DNA of 64,000 bases from assembly GCF_001695835.1 (NCBI RefSeq), contig NZ_MBSO01000006.1, positions 62,001 to 126,000 of the forward strand, read 5' to 3'. The notes under the pieces are model-generated. The model worked only from the letters and a program-made list of their open reading frames with translations. It searched no databases and was not told the DNA's origin. The DNA is from Ensifer sp. LC11 (GTDB lineage Bacteria; Pseudomonadota; Alphaproteobacteria; Rhizobiales; Rhizobiaceae). A program made the position numbers and the translations under genes. How positions within the stretch are numbered: position 1 is the first letter of the stretch; every line of letters begins with the position of its first letter. Below, in pieces: positions 26,494 through 34,855 of this stretch.

Positions 26494-27303
26494 ATGATCG
26501 ACACGCTCACGGCAGCCGCGATAGAGGCCGGCAAGGCTATTCTCGACGTTTATGAACGTGACATCAGTGTTGCCGAAAAAGCAGACTGCTCGCCGGTCAC
26601 CGAGGCGGACCGCTCCGCCGAAGAAATCATCCTTGCCATACTGGCGCAGACCTTCCCGGATATCCCTGTCGTTGCCGAGGAATCCGTTGCGGCAGGCGCC
26701 GTGCCCGATATCGACGGGCAGCGTTTCTTTCTCGTCGATCCACTCGACGGCACCAAGGAATTCATCAACCGGCGCAGTGATTTCACCGTCAACATCGCCT
26801 TGATCAGCGATGGCGAGCCGGTGGCAGGCGTGGTCTTTGCGCCTGCACGGCAGGTCGGCTACGTTGCCGAAGGCGGCAAGGCCACCAAGTTTCATGTGGC
26901 CGCCGACTTCGCCGTCACCGAGATTGCGGAAATACGCTGCCGGCCGCGGCCGGCCAGCTTGACGGCGGTTGCCAGCCGTTCCCACAGCGACGCCGAAACA
27001 GCCGATTTTCTCCAAAAGAACGCGATCCTTGAGTGCACGTCGATCGGCTCCTCGCTCAAATTTTGCCTGCTCGCCGAGGGCCTGGCTGATGTCTATCCGC
27101 GTTTCGGACGCACCATGGAATGGGATACGGCCGCAGGCGACGCCGTATTGCGTGCCGCCGGCGGCCGCGTCACGACGTTGGACGGGCAACCCTTCCTCTA
27201 TGGAAAGCGCCGTCAGGCGAACGACTGCGACTTCGCCAATCCCGGCTTCATCGGCTGGGGGCGGGATTGCGGGCCTCTCGCCACCGAAAAGGAAGCGGAA
27301 TGA
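26494..27303 (+). CDS. cysQ: 3'(2'),5'-bisphosphate nucleotidase
   Basis: 269-residue inositol-monophosphatase-fold enzyme. Metal sites are seen in PVTEADRSAEEIIL, VVAEES, VDPLDGTKEFI and MEWDTAAGDAVLRAAGG. It hydrolyses PAP, the by-product of PAPS-dependent sulfation, to AMP, and so prevents product inhibition of sulfotransferases. TTGGAGGGA before ATG 26494 is a strong ribosome site. It lies 53 bp after cysNC in the same direction. Its linkage to cysDNC supports a complete PAPS cycle in this locus. Confidence 0.94.
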   Translation: MIDTLTAAAIEAGKAILDVYERDISVAEKADCSPVTEADRSAEEIILAILAQTFPDIPVVAEESVAAGAVPDIDGQRFFLVDPLDGTKEFINRRSDFTVNIALISDGEPVAGVVFAPARQVGYVAEGGKATKFHVAADFAVTEIAEIRCRPRPASLTAVASRSHSDAETADFLQKNAILECTSIGSSLKFCLLAEGLADVYPRFGRTMEWDTAAGDAVLRAAGGRVTTLDGQPFLYGKRRQANDCDFANPGFIGWGRDCGPLATEKEAE

Positions 27304-27462
27304 AACGAAACCGGTCTAAGATGTCTGGAAACGAGGAATGCCAGCGCTGAGGCGGAGGCGAGCAGATCCGGCGGGCGATTGGGACACTGGACCTGAGAAT
27401 TGCCCACCCTCGAACCTGAACGCTGCGATCTCCTTCGTGTCCATTGAGGGCGACTGCATACC

Positions 27463-28830
27463 ATGAGCATGTTCGACCATAGCCTTCCGGCCGGACTGGC
27501 CCCCAAACGCGACGCGATGCGTCGCGACACACCGGGCCTTGCGCTCAGCAGAAAGTTTGAGTTCATCCTGCTGCTTGGCGCCGTCTTCTTCTGCTCGATG
27601 AATTACTTTCGGTATGGCGACACGAATTTTACCGTCGCCGACTTCCTTGCCCTTCTTTGCTTCTGTTTTGCGGTGCTCAACCGCAACATTGATCTTCAGC
27701 TGTTCGGTCGCGTCAGCAGCGGGCTGTGGTGGCTGGGGCTGACGCTACTGGTTTCAGGGCTCTTGGCAAGCAGCATTGCCGGCCCCGACCCCATGCGCGG
27801 CATCGTCGTCGTTACGCAATATCTCTACGCCTATCTCTTCGTGGTGCTGCTGTTCAGCGGCCGCACTCTTGACCAACTCGTGATCCTTGCAAAGACCTAT
27901 GTGTTCTCGATCCTCGTCTTGTGTTTTCAAGGGATCTATCTCATCCATGTCGACGGTCGCACAAACACCAATTTCGTGAGCGGCAACGGACGCTTCAGCG
28001 GATTGATGGAGCGCGAGAACGAGTGCGCGGCGGTCATAGCGCTCGCAGTGCCTATCCTGCTTTTGCTGATCACGACGAGACGGCTCAACCGCGTCTATGC
28101 CTTCATCGCCCTGCCGATCCTCATCTACGGGATCCTGCTCACGGGCTCAAATACGGGCCTCATCGCCCTTGTGTTTGGCATGAGCGTATTCGCGATCATT
28201 GGCGTCAACTGGAAGCGGCTGGTCGTCAACATCGTCTTGCTTGCCGGCATTGTCCTCGCCGTCGGTAGCTCCGCGCGAGACTATCTGCCGGCCGCGTTCC
28301 AGAAGCGCGTGCTTGGCGCCCTCGAAAGCGGCGACATCGGACAAGCCGGCACATTCGACCACCGTGTCGAACTGATCTATGAAGCGATGAACATGACCGA
28401 CAGCACATTGCTGATCGGGGTGGGCGCAGACCAATACCGGATAGCGAGCGCTATCCATCAGCCGGTCCATAATCTCTATCTGCTGCTATGGACAGAAGGC
28501 GGCCTGATATCCGCCATTGGCCTTTTGGTCATGCTCCTCGCCGCCTTTGGCCCCGCGTTGGCGGTGGCGCGGCTACCCGGAGGTCGGGCCTTCGCGGGAT
28601 GCATCGCAGCCAACGTCTCCATGCTGCTCCTGGTCGCCAATGCGGTGCCGCATGCCTATAGCCGCTTCTGGCCGTTCCCGCTCGTGCTCCCCGTGGCACT
28701 CGCCTGCGCCTACATCGCGCTCTCGCGTTCGACGAAGCCGGTTCCCGATGCCTTTGGCCAACCCGAGCCGGTGCTCACACAACCGGAACAAGGCTTCATG
28801 TCTCAGGCGGGCCCGGACGCGCGGCGTTGA
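27463..28830 (+). CDS. O-antigen ligase/polymerase-type membrane protein (Wzy-like)
   Basis: 455-residue polytopic protein with 10-12 hydrophobic segments and a large periplasmic loop between about residues 280 and 340 (FDHRVELIYEAMNM...GVGADQYRIASAIHQPVHN). The HN-x-YL-x-LW pattern after that loop is common to Wzy polymerases and WaaL ligases. In this locus, with Wzx, Wzc and Wza partners, polymerase is the better guess. Its 3' end overlaps the convergent sugar transferase gene by 35 bp. Confidence 0.82.
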   Translation: MSMFDHSLPAGLAPKRDAMRRDTPGLALSRKFEFILLLGAVFFCSMNYFRYGDTNFTVADFLALLCFCFAVLNRNIDLQLFGRVSSGLWWLGLTLLVSGLLASSIAGPDPMRGIVVVTQYLYAYLFVVLLFSGRTLDQLVILAKTYVFSILVLCFQGIYLIHVDGRTNTNFVSGNGRFSGLMERENECAAVIALAVPILLLLITTRRLNRVYAFIALPILIYGILLTGSNTGLIALVFGMSVFAIIGVNWKRLVVNIVLLAGIVLAVGSSARDYLPAAFQKRVLGALESGDIGQAGTFDHRVELIYEAMNMTDSTLLIGVGADQYRIASAIHQPVHNLYLLLWTEGGLISAIGLLVMLLAAFGPALAVARLPGGRAFAGCIAANVSMLLLVANAVPHAYSRFWPFPLVLPVALACAYIALSRSTKPVPDAFGQPEPVLTQPEQGFMSQAGPDARR

Positions 28831-29386
28831 GCCGCCGCTCGCTGATACGATCACCGAGAAGCATCACCAGAACGGTTTCCGCGACAATCTTGAGATCGAT
28901 CCAGGCTGAGCGGTTGGCAATGTACCAGAGGTCGAGGTCGAGTTTTTCGTCGTTCGATAGAATGGCATTGCCACTGATCTGCGCCCAACCGGTGAGACCA
29001 GGCCGTACGCTACAGCGCAGGGTGCCGCGCTCGCCGAGTGCATCAATCGTTTCCGGCAGGATCGGGCGCGGACCGATAAGGCTCATTTCGCCGATCAGGA
29101 TGTTCCAGAACTCGGGCAGCTCGTCCAACCGTGTCCGGCGGAGCAAAAGCCCAAACCGACCGGTCCGCTGTTCGTCGCTCAAGAGCCGCCCCTCAGCATC
29201 CCTGGCATCCGACATCGACCGAAATTTCATCATGCGGAACGGACGGCGGTCGAGCCCCGCCCGGGTCTGGTGAAACAGCACGGGCCGCCCCAGCCAGAAC
29301 GCGACGGCAATCCCAACCACCAGCATAATCGGCAGGCTCAAGAGGCCCGCAAACAATGCAAAGACGATGTCAAAGCACCGTTTCAT
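28796..29386 (-). CDS. Initiating sugar-phosphate transferase, ExoY/WcaJ C-terminal type
   Basis: 196-residue bacterial sugar transferase. It begins with the membrane hairpin MKRCFDIVFALFAGLLSLP and continues with GRPVLFHQTRAGLDRRPF, MMKFRSM, RRTRLDELPEFWNIL and MSLIGPRP, the full set of family motifs. It passes a sugar-1-phosphate to undecaprenyl phosphate and so starts each repeat unit. Length matches the short ExoY class that lacks the N-terminal membrane domain. Start chosen at ATG 29386, with TTGGAG upstream; the frame is open 15 codons further. It is followed upstream by DegT and PIG-L genes on the same strand. Confidence 0.93.
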   Translation of the reverse strand: MKRCFDIVFALFAGLLSLPIMLVVGIAVAFWLGRPVLFHQTRAGLDRRPFRMMKFRSMSDARDAEGRLLSDEQRTGRFGLLLRRTRLDELPEFWNILIGEMSLIGPRPILPETIDALGERGTLRCSVRPGLTGWAQISGNAILSNDEKLDLDLWYIANRSAWIDLKIVAETVLVMLLGDRISERRLNAARPGPPET

Positions 29387-29462
29387 ATCCAACTCCAAGC
29401 ACCCCGTCGTGCACCCGGGCGACCGCGTCACCTGCGCTCAACAATACCCCGAAAGCACAGGT

Positions 29463-30671
29463 CTACGCCCGTACCTCCATTTCACCGGCCGGCGCATGCT
29501 GCCCCAAAGCGGGTCTGGACGCCTCACTGACGATGTCATGCAGGAGGCGGGCGGCCCGCATCATTGCCTCTTCGCTCTGCGCCGGGTCGACCAGAAGCGC
29601 GATACTGGTTTCGCCGAGCCGACGGGCAACGGGAAGTCTTTCCGAGGGCGACAGCCCGAGATCCGAAAAGCATTTTTCAAGGTAGACTTCTGAGCAACTG
29701 CCCGTGAAGCAAGCGATCCCTGCCGCATTCATGGCCGCCACGATCCCGTCCCGATCATATCCCGGCTTCAAAGCTTCCGGCCGAACGAAAACGTAGTATC
29801 GATAATACGCATGGCGGAAGCCGTTCGGCAGAAGCGGTGCACGCAGCGCCGGAAGCCGACCGACGACATCGTCGAGGATCGAGGCGTTGCGCGTCCTTGC
29901 GGCGCGCCATCCGCTCAGGCGCTCGAGTTGCCTCACCCCCAGAACAGCCGCAAGCGAGGTCATCCGCCAGTTTGTGCCGATCGTTTCATGCAGCCAGCGA
30001 AATCCGGGCGGATGCTGTCGCAGGAAGGCAGCATCATAGGATTTGCCATGGTCCTTTCGGCTCCATGCCTTCTTCCAGAGCGCCTCATCGTCAAGAGCGA
30101 TCAGCCCGCCCTCGCCGCCAGTGGTGATGATCTTGTCCTGGCAAAAGGAGAACGCGGCAATATCGCCGAAACTTCCAACAGGTCTACCGTCGATTTCGGC
30201 ACCGTGGGCCTGGGCACAATCCTCGATGACCCACAGCCCCGCCCGCCTCGCGAGCGCCATGATTGCCGGCATGTCACAGGGAAATCCGCCAAGATGGACG
30301 GCGATGATACCCTTGGTCCGGCTGGTGATTTTCGGGGCAATCGTTTCCGCGCTGATATTCTGGCTGTTCTCATCCACGTCCGCGAAGACGGGCACGCCAC
30401 CGCAGAAGGAAACGCAGGACGCGGAAGCGACAAAACTGCGCGGCGTAACGATCACCTCGTCCCCGGCTTCGAGACCAAGGGCGAAAAGCGCCAGTTCCAG
30501 CGCCAGCGTTCCGTTCGCAAGTGCAATCGCGTGCGTCCGCCCGAGCGCGCGGGCGTAGGCTTCCTCAAAGGTCGCGACATGGGGTCCGGTCCAGGCATTC
30601 ACCTTGCCGGACCTCAAGACTGCCACGACATCCGCAATTTGTTCCTCGTCATATACCGGCCACGTCGTCAC
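29463..30671 (-). CDS. DegT/DnrJ/EryC1/StrS-family PLP aminotransferase
   Basis: 402-residue sugar aminotransferase. PLP-binding Lys180 lies in FSFCQDKIITTGGEGG, WVIEDCAQAHGA binds the cofactor ring and ALANGTLALEL is the phosphate-binding turn. It moves an amino group to a keto nucleotide-sugar, for example the 4-keto product of the CapD-like dehydratase at the left end. Unlike the RfbH-like protein at 18562, the lysine is present, so this one is a true aminotransferase. It is in line with the PIG-L gene (37 bp gap) and the initiating transferase. Confidence 0.9.
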   Translation of the reverse strand: MTTWPVYDEEQIADVVAVLRSGKVNAWTGPHVATFEEAYARALGRTHAIALANGTLALELALFALGLEAGDEVIVTPRSFVASASCVSFCGGVPVFADVDENSQNISAETIAPKITSRTKGIIAVHLGGFPCDMPAIMALARRAGLWVIEDCAQAHGAEIDGRPVGSFGDIAAFSFCQDKIITTGGEGGLIALDDEALWKKAWSRKDHGKSYDAAFLRQHPPGFRWLHETIGTNWRMTSLAAVLGVRQLERLSGWRAARTRNASILDDVVGRLPALRAPLLPNGFRHAYYRYYVFVRPEALKPGYDRDGIVAAMNAAGIACFTGSCSEVYLEKCFSDLGLSPSERLPVARRLGETSIALLVDPAQSEEAMMRAARLLHDIVSEASRPALGQHAPAGEMEVRA

Positions 30672-30708
30672 GGCTTGCTCCCTCGGTCGACCGAAAATTC
30701 CAGAAATG

Positions 30709-31392
30709 TCAGATCACGTGCCGCACCATCACAAAGGCCTCGGCCGCCGACTTGAGCACGGTGGCACCGCGCAAGGTGGCAAGGGCGGTCAGAGTTTCGA
30801 TGCTACGCTCATGCGGAGCCGCGCGGATCTGGGACTTGAATGCCCTCATGGCGGCAAGCTTGCGATCGATGTGGTCGCTGATGTCGATAAAGACGTTCGG
30901 AACAAAGCCCGGCGTCACGTAAGGGGCGTTCCAATTCGTCTCCGACAGCGTCTCATAGGCCAGGATCGTCTTGGGATAGCCGGGCTGATGCGGCCTTGCG
31001 GCGACCAGCGACGACAGAAAGATCAACTGATGATCGATATGCATATCGCCAAGAAAAGGGATGAGCAGCGTCTGCGGTGAGATGGAACGCACAAGCTCGA
31101 AGAGGGCGGCGTTGAGCGCCGAATGCGACGTTTCGGACAAGGCAGCGGCGGGAAACCCCAACCAGCGCGTCTCTCTCACTCCGAGAATTCGATGCGCCTC
31201 GTGGGCTTCGGCCTGGACCGCGGCGACCGAGGCGCGGTCAAAGGTCGGTGGCTTTCCCTCCGTAACCACAGCCACGAAGACGTCGTTTCCCTGCTGAGCC
31301 AGCCTTGCCATGGTGCCGCCGGCACCCAGGACCTCATCGTCGGGATGAGGCGCGATCACGAGCGTCCTTCCGAAGGTTTCCGTAAGGGTCAT
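30709..31392 (-). CDS. PIG-L/LmbE-family N-deacetylase
   Basis: 227-residue zinc deacetylase. The metal motif is APHPDDEVLGAGG (residues 14-26), with the third ligand in DMHIDHQLIF. It removes acetyl from N-acetylated sugars. In this locus it could free an amino group for the ATP-grasp or formyltransferase enzymes at 8665-10652, but the genes lie 20 kb apart, so this is only a proposal. Confidence 0.87.
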   Translation of the reverse strand: MTLTETFGRTLVIAPHPDDEVLGAGGTMARLAQQGNDVFVAVVTEGKPPTFDRASVAAVQAEAHEAHRILGVRETRWLGFPAAALSETSHSALNAALFELVRSISPQTLLIPFLGDMHIDHQLIFLSSLVAARPHQPGYPKTILAYETLSETNWNAPYVTPGFVPNVFIDISDHIDRKLAAMRAFKSQIRAAPHERSIETLTALATLRGATVLKSAAEAFVMVRHVI

Positions 31393-31504
31393 CGCGCCGC
31401 CCCCATCAATACGTCACCGACACTCCTCGGCTTTGGCACGCATGCGAACTCACCCCTCACGCAACTCTCCATCTGTATACGGACGTAGACACTGTATATC
31501 TGGA

Positions 31505-31548
31505 CTAGAGCGCCGTGCGTTCATATGAACGCACCAAGGACGCTCTAG
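31505..31548. repeat. Sinorhizobium-type intergenic palindrome, copy 2a
   Basis: CTAGAGCG at 31505 and CGCTCTAG ending at 31548 enclose an inner palindrome GTGCGTTCATATGAACGCAC. The element matches copy 1 at 13276-13320 in reverse orientation and is followed, as there, by GCACTTTGA. It is one half of a two-part intergenic element after the export gene. Confidence 0.8.
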
Positions 31549-31558
31549 CACTTTGATT

Positions 31559-31610
31559 CTAGAGCATCTTTCCGCTTCACGTGAATCCACTTGAGAGCGG
31601 GATGCTCTAG
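31559..31610. repeat. Intergenic palindrome, copy 2b, overlapping export-gene stop
   Basis: CTAGAGCATC (31559-31568) is the exact reverse complement of GATGCTCTAG (31601-31610). The inner part holds a weaker pair around TTCACGTGAA. The right arm supplies the TAG stop of the Wza-like gene, so the hairpin may also act as terminator for it. Confidence 0.7.
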
Positions 31611-32923
31611 AGACCAGCGATCGAAACAAAGATGACATCCCCGGGCAACACCTCGGTCAGGCTCGTGGCCTCAATGCTCTGCCGCGCCTTGACCTCGCCG
31701 TGCCCGGTGTCACGATTGATCTTGTAGAGGAACGAGATCTCATTCGGTTTGCGTGTGTCGGCATCGGCAGCGGCCATCAGGAGCATTTGCTCTTCGGTTG
31801 TCTCGCGCACCGTTTCCAGTTTCTTGAGCGTCGCCTCGCGCTCCTGCAGCAAGGTCAGGATCTCTTTCTCCCGGTTTGCCTGCAAGGTTGCCAGTTGCAG
31901 CTTGAGATTGGCAAGCTCGCGGCTGGAGCGCCCGATTTCTGCGTAGAGCTCCAGCAGCCGCGACTTTTCACTCGACGTTGCCATCTTCACGCGCGAAAGC
32001 TCGGATTCCGTATTCAGTTCCCTCTTTCTTAAGGCGAGCGTGCGTGCCTCGACCTGCTCGTTAAGGGCAACCACCTCCTCCTGCTGCGCCTTCAGCTTGT
32101 CGAGGATGACAAGGCTCGCCTCGGTTTGCGATATGCTCTGATTGAGAATCTCGATCTGGTTTCGCGTCGACACCAGGTCCGTCCTCAGGATCTTTTCCTC
32201 GATTGCGACGATGGAATCGACCGACGTGTCATCGACGTAGGTCTTGACGCTTTCCGGCACGTCCTTGAGGTCAATCTTGTCGGAGCCGCGCAATTGCGCG
32301 TAGAGACGCGCGGTATAGATCGCCTCGCGCACGATCTCGACGTCCGTTTCCTCGATGGTGCCACGCAGCTTCGCACGGGCGATGATGCGGTCAGCGGGAT
32401 TGGATAGGGCCGAAAGCGGTCCTCCAGCAAGGCCGACAGCCTGCTCGACCGTCAATCCGGGATAGTAGGGGAACGAACCTGGCGTCCTCACTTCGCCGAG
32501 GATCAGAACAGGGCGGACCGTGATGATACTGAGGGAGAGCTTCGGGTCGGTCAGCACTTGACGGGTCAAGTATTCGCCGCGTAGAGCCGCCATGGCCTCA
32601 GGTATCGTTCGCCCTTCGATCTTCACCGCCCCAATGAGCGGAAATGCCGCAACGCCGTCGGTACCGATCGTCAACGAGACCGGCAGGTCGGCGTCGTCCA
32701 TGATGTCGAAAGACAAGATATCCCCGACGGAAATCCGGTAAGCAGCCGGCGCCTGGATCGCTGTTCCAGCACCGGCCGCGGCGGGACTGGCTGCGCCCGC
32801 GCTGGTTGCTCCGGCGCTTACCGCCCCGGCGGCCTGAAGCGAGACGACCATCAAAAAACTGGCGGTCGCGGCAAGAGCGACAAGATTGAACAGGCGGTAG
32901 ATTGCTTGAGCCGGAAACTTCAT
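31607..32923 (-). CDS. Polysaccharide export protein, ExoF/Wza-like
   Basis: 438-residue secreted export protein. It has an N-terminal signal/membrane segment (about residues 10-33), an Ala/Gly-rich linker, the Poly_export domain (YRISVGDILSFDIMDD), and an SLBB-type repeat (ILGEVRTPGSFPYYPGLTVEQAV). A long coiled coil runs over roughly residues 220-390, and a last short beta segment follows. This layout is that of S. meliloti ExoF rather than E. coli Wza, and no lipobox cysteine is seen. ATG 32923 has AGAGGGA upstream. It likely forms or contacts the outer-membrane channel for the polymer. Confidence 0.88.
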   Translation of the reverse strand: MKFPAQAIYRLFNLVALAATASFLMVVSLQAAGAVSAGATSAGAASPAAAGAGTAIQAPAAYRISVGDILSFDIMDDADLPVSLTIGTDGVAAFPLIGAVKIEGRTIPEAMAALRGEYLTRQVLTDPKLSLSIITVRPVLILGEVRTPGSFPYYPGLTVEQAVGLAGGPLSALSNPADRIIARAKLRGTIEETDVEIVREAIYTARLYAQLRGSDKIDLKDVPESVKTYVDDTSVDSIVAIEEKILRTDLVSTRNQIEILNQSISQTEASLVILDKLKAQQEEVVALNEQVEARTLALRKRELNTESELSRVKMATSSEKSRLLELYAEIGRSSRELANLKLQLATLQANREKEILTLLQEREATLKKLETVRETTEEQMLLMAAADADTRKPNEISFLYKINRDTGHGEVKARQSIEATSLTEVLPGDVIFVSIAGL

Positions 32924-33224
32924 GCTTCCCTCTAATGAATAAAATCCGCACTTCACCAAAGGTCAACCGCACCAGGAGAAGCGGAATTTAAACTACAACA
33001 ATCGTTGAAATTATTTTACGAGACCTCTGTAATTTCTTTCAGTCACTATGATATGCTTCGAAAAGCAGAAAGCATTACACAATCTTTAATTGCATTCTTG
33101 AACGTAATTAATTTCGCCCAGAAAAGGCAAGCAAACGAAACTCGCTGAGCGAGAACTCTAAAACATATCGTCCATTGTTCCATGAAACAGGCGTAATTGC
33201 AACCTCAAAGCAGGATGTAATTTT
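32924..33224. promoter_or_regulatory. AT-rich divergent promoter region, export protein / flippase
   Basis: 301 bp between two divergent genes, AT-rich for most of its length. No gene seen. Promoters for both must lie here; no box could be assigned with confidence. Confidence 0.5.
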
Positions 33225-34571
33225 GTGATATTATTGGAATCACTACTGAAAAAGACAAAAAAGTATCGTTCCGCCTGGCAAGCCGAAGCGGACCTCCACG
33301 GGCGGCTCAAGAACATAGCTCACCTTCTGACCGGCAACTTCGCCAGCGCGTTCATTGGCCTTGTCGGCTTTGCGCTGACGGCACGGGCGCTCGGTCCGGC
33401 TGACTACGGCCTGCTGGCGCTTTCCTTCGCCTATACGCGCGGCATAGAGCGGTTCGTCAGTTTTCGTTCCTGGCAGCCGCTCATCAAATACGGAGCAAAG
33501 GCGCTGCAGGTCGGCGAGACCGACGACCTCAAGGCGCTCTTCAAGTTCGGCTTGCTGATCGACCTTACCACCGCACTTGCCGGATGGGGCCTGGCGGTGC
33601 TGATCGTACTTCTTGCGGGGCCATTTTTCGGAATCTCTGCCGAGATGAGCCGCTTCGTGCTGATTTACTGCGCGGTCCTGCCGTTCCAGGTGACGGGCAT
33701 GCCGACGGCCGTCATGCGTCTCTACGGCCGCTTCAAGATCGTCGCCTACGGCCAAGTGGCCGCGAGCGTCCTCAGGGCACTTTTATGCCTCGCCGGCGTC
33801 TATCTCGGCTGGGGGCTGTTCGAATTCATGCTGCTCTGGATGGCCTCGCAAATCTGCAGCAGCCTGAACAGAACCATCTGGGCCTTTCGTGAGCTGCGCA
33901 AGCAGGGATTGCATGGCGTCATGCAGACGCCGCTCGGCGATATAAGAACGCGCTTTCCCGGCTTCTGGAGCTTCTCGCTTTCGACCAATCTGGCCCTGAT
34001 CATTCAGGCCTGCGCCTTCGAATTCGACACGCTTCTCGTTGGCTATCTCGCCGACCCAGGGTCGGCGGGTCTCTACCATATCGCCAAGCGCGTGGCCAAG
34101 ATCGCGCAGCAGGCCGGCGAGCAGGTTCAGGCGGTGCTCTATCCGGATCTTTCTCGCGTGTGGGCGACGGAAGGGACTTCGGAATTCAGGAAGACCGTCA
34201 GCCAGACTGGCTGGCTGCTGTTCGGCTTCGGCGTCTGCGCTCTGGTCACGGCGTACCTGACGATCGAATGGGTGCTGCGCGTGACGGCCGGGCCAGGCTT
34301 CGAGGCGGCCGCCCCGCTCGTCATGGTACAATTCGTCGCCGTCATCATCTTTCTGTGCGGCCGAACCCTCTACTCGGCATTGCTCGCCATGGGGCACGAA
34401 AAAGTTCTGCTGCAGAGCGCGCTCACTGGCGGCCTCCTCTTCTGCGCCACGGCGATCGTGCTCATACCGCGCGTCGGCGCGGTCGGCGCGAATGTGGCTC
34501 ATATCGTCATGTCGGGTGTCTGGTTCGTCCAAATGGCGATCGCCTATCGCCGAAAACTTGCCGACAAGTGA
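33225..34571 (+). CDS. Oligosaccharide flippase, Wzx-like (MATE/MOP superfamily)
   Basis: 448-residue integral membrane protein with about 12 hydrophobic segments. The N-terminal pattern HLLTGNFASAFIGLVGFALTARALGPADYGLLALSF is typical of Wzx/PST transporters. It moves the lipid-linked repeat unit across the inner membrane. Start is a GTG at 33225 with AGGA upstream. It is transcribed away from the ExoF-like gene across an AT-rich gap. Confidence 0.9.
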   Translation: MILLESLLKKTKKYRSAWQAEADLHGRLKNIAHLLTGNFASAFIGLVGFALTARALGPADYGLLALSFAYTRGIERFVSFRSWQPLIKYGAKALQVGETDDLKALFKFGLLIDLTTALAGWGLAVLIVLLAGPFFGISAEMSRFVLIYCAVLPFQVTGMPTAVMRLYGRFKIVAYGQVAASVLRALLCLAGVYLGWGLFEFMLLWMASQICSSLNRTIWAFRELRKQGLHGVMQTPLGDIRTRFPGFWSFSLSTNLALIIQACAFEFDTLLVGYLADPGSAGLYHIAKRVAKIAQQAGEQVQAVLYPDLSRVWATEGTSEFRKTVSQTGWLLFGFGVCALVTAYLTIEWVLRVTAGPGFEAAAPLVMVQFVAVIIFLCGRTLYSALLAMGHEKVLLQSALTGGLLFCATAIVLIPRVGAVGANVAHIVMSGVWFVQMAIAYRRKLADK

Positions 34572-34855
34572 TGACGTAGAGAGCAGGCTTCGACCGGCGC
34601 CCGAGCGTCGTACGGCGCCATCGCCGTAACACTCTGTAGCGGTTTTGCGGTAATGGCTTGTGCGAGATTAACGGTTGAAACGCATAGGGAGAGCCAACGG
34701 GCTTCAGGCTCGAGACGAGCCGACAGCATCCTGATTTACGCATATATGATGCGCGGCGCTGTAAAGCTTATCGCGTCAGTTCGCCGGCACGGCAGCCAGA
34801 CGTCCGCGCCTAGCCTCCGCTCGCCGAAGAGAGCGCCGCGCGCACTGCTGGCGCG

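Noticed and set aside
34596-34619. GGCGCC inverted repeat after the flippase gene as a terminator
   Set aside because: Only a 6-bp stem around a 12-base loop without T-run; too weak to call in GC-rich DNA.
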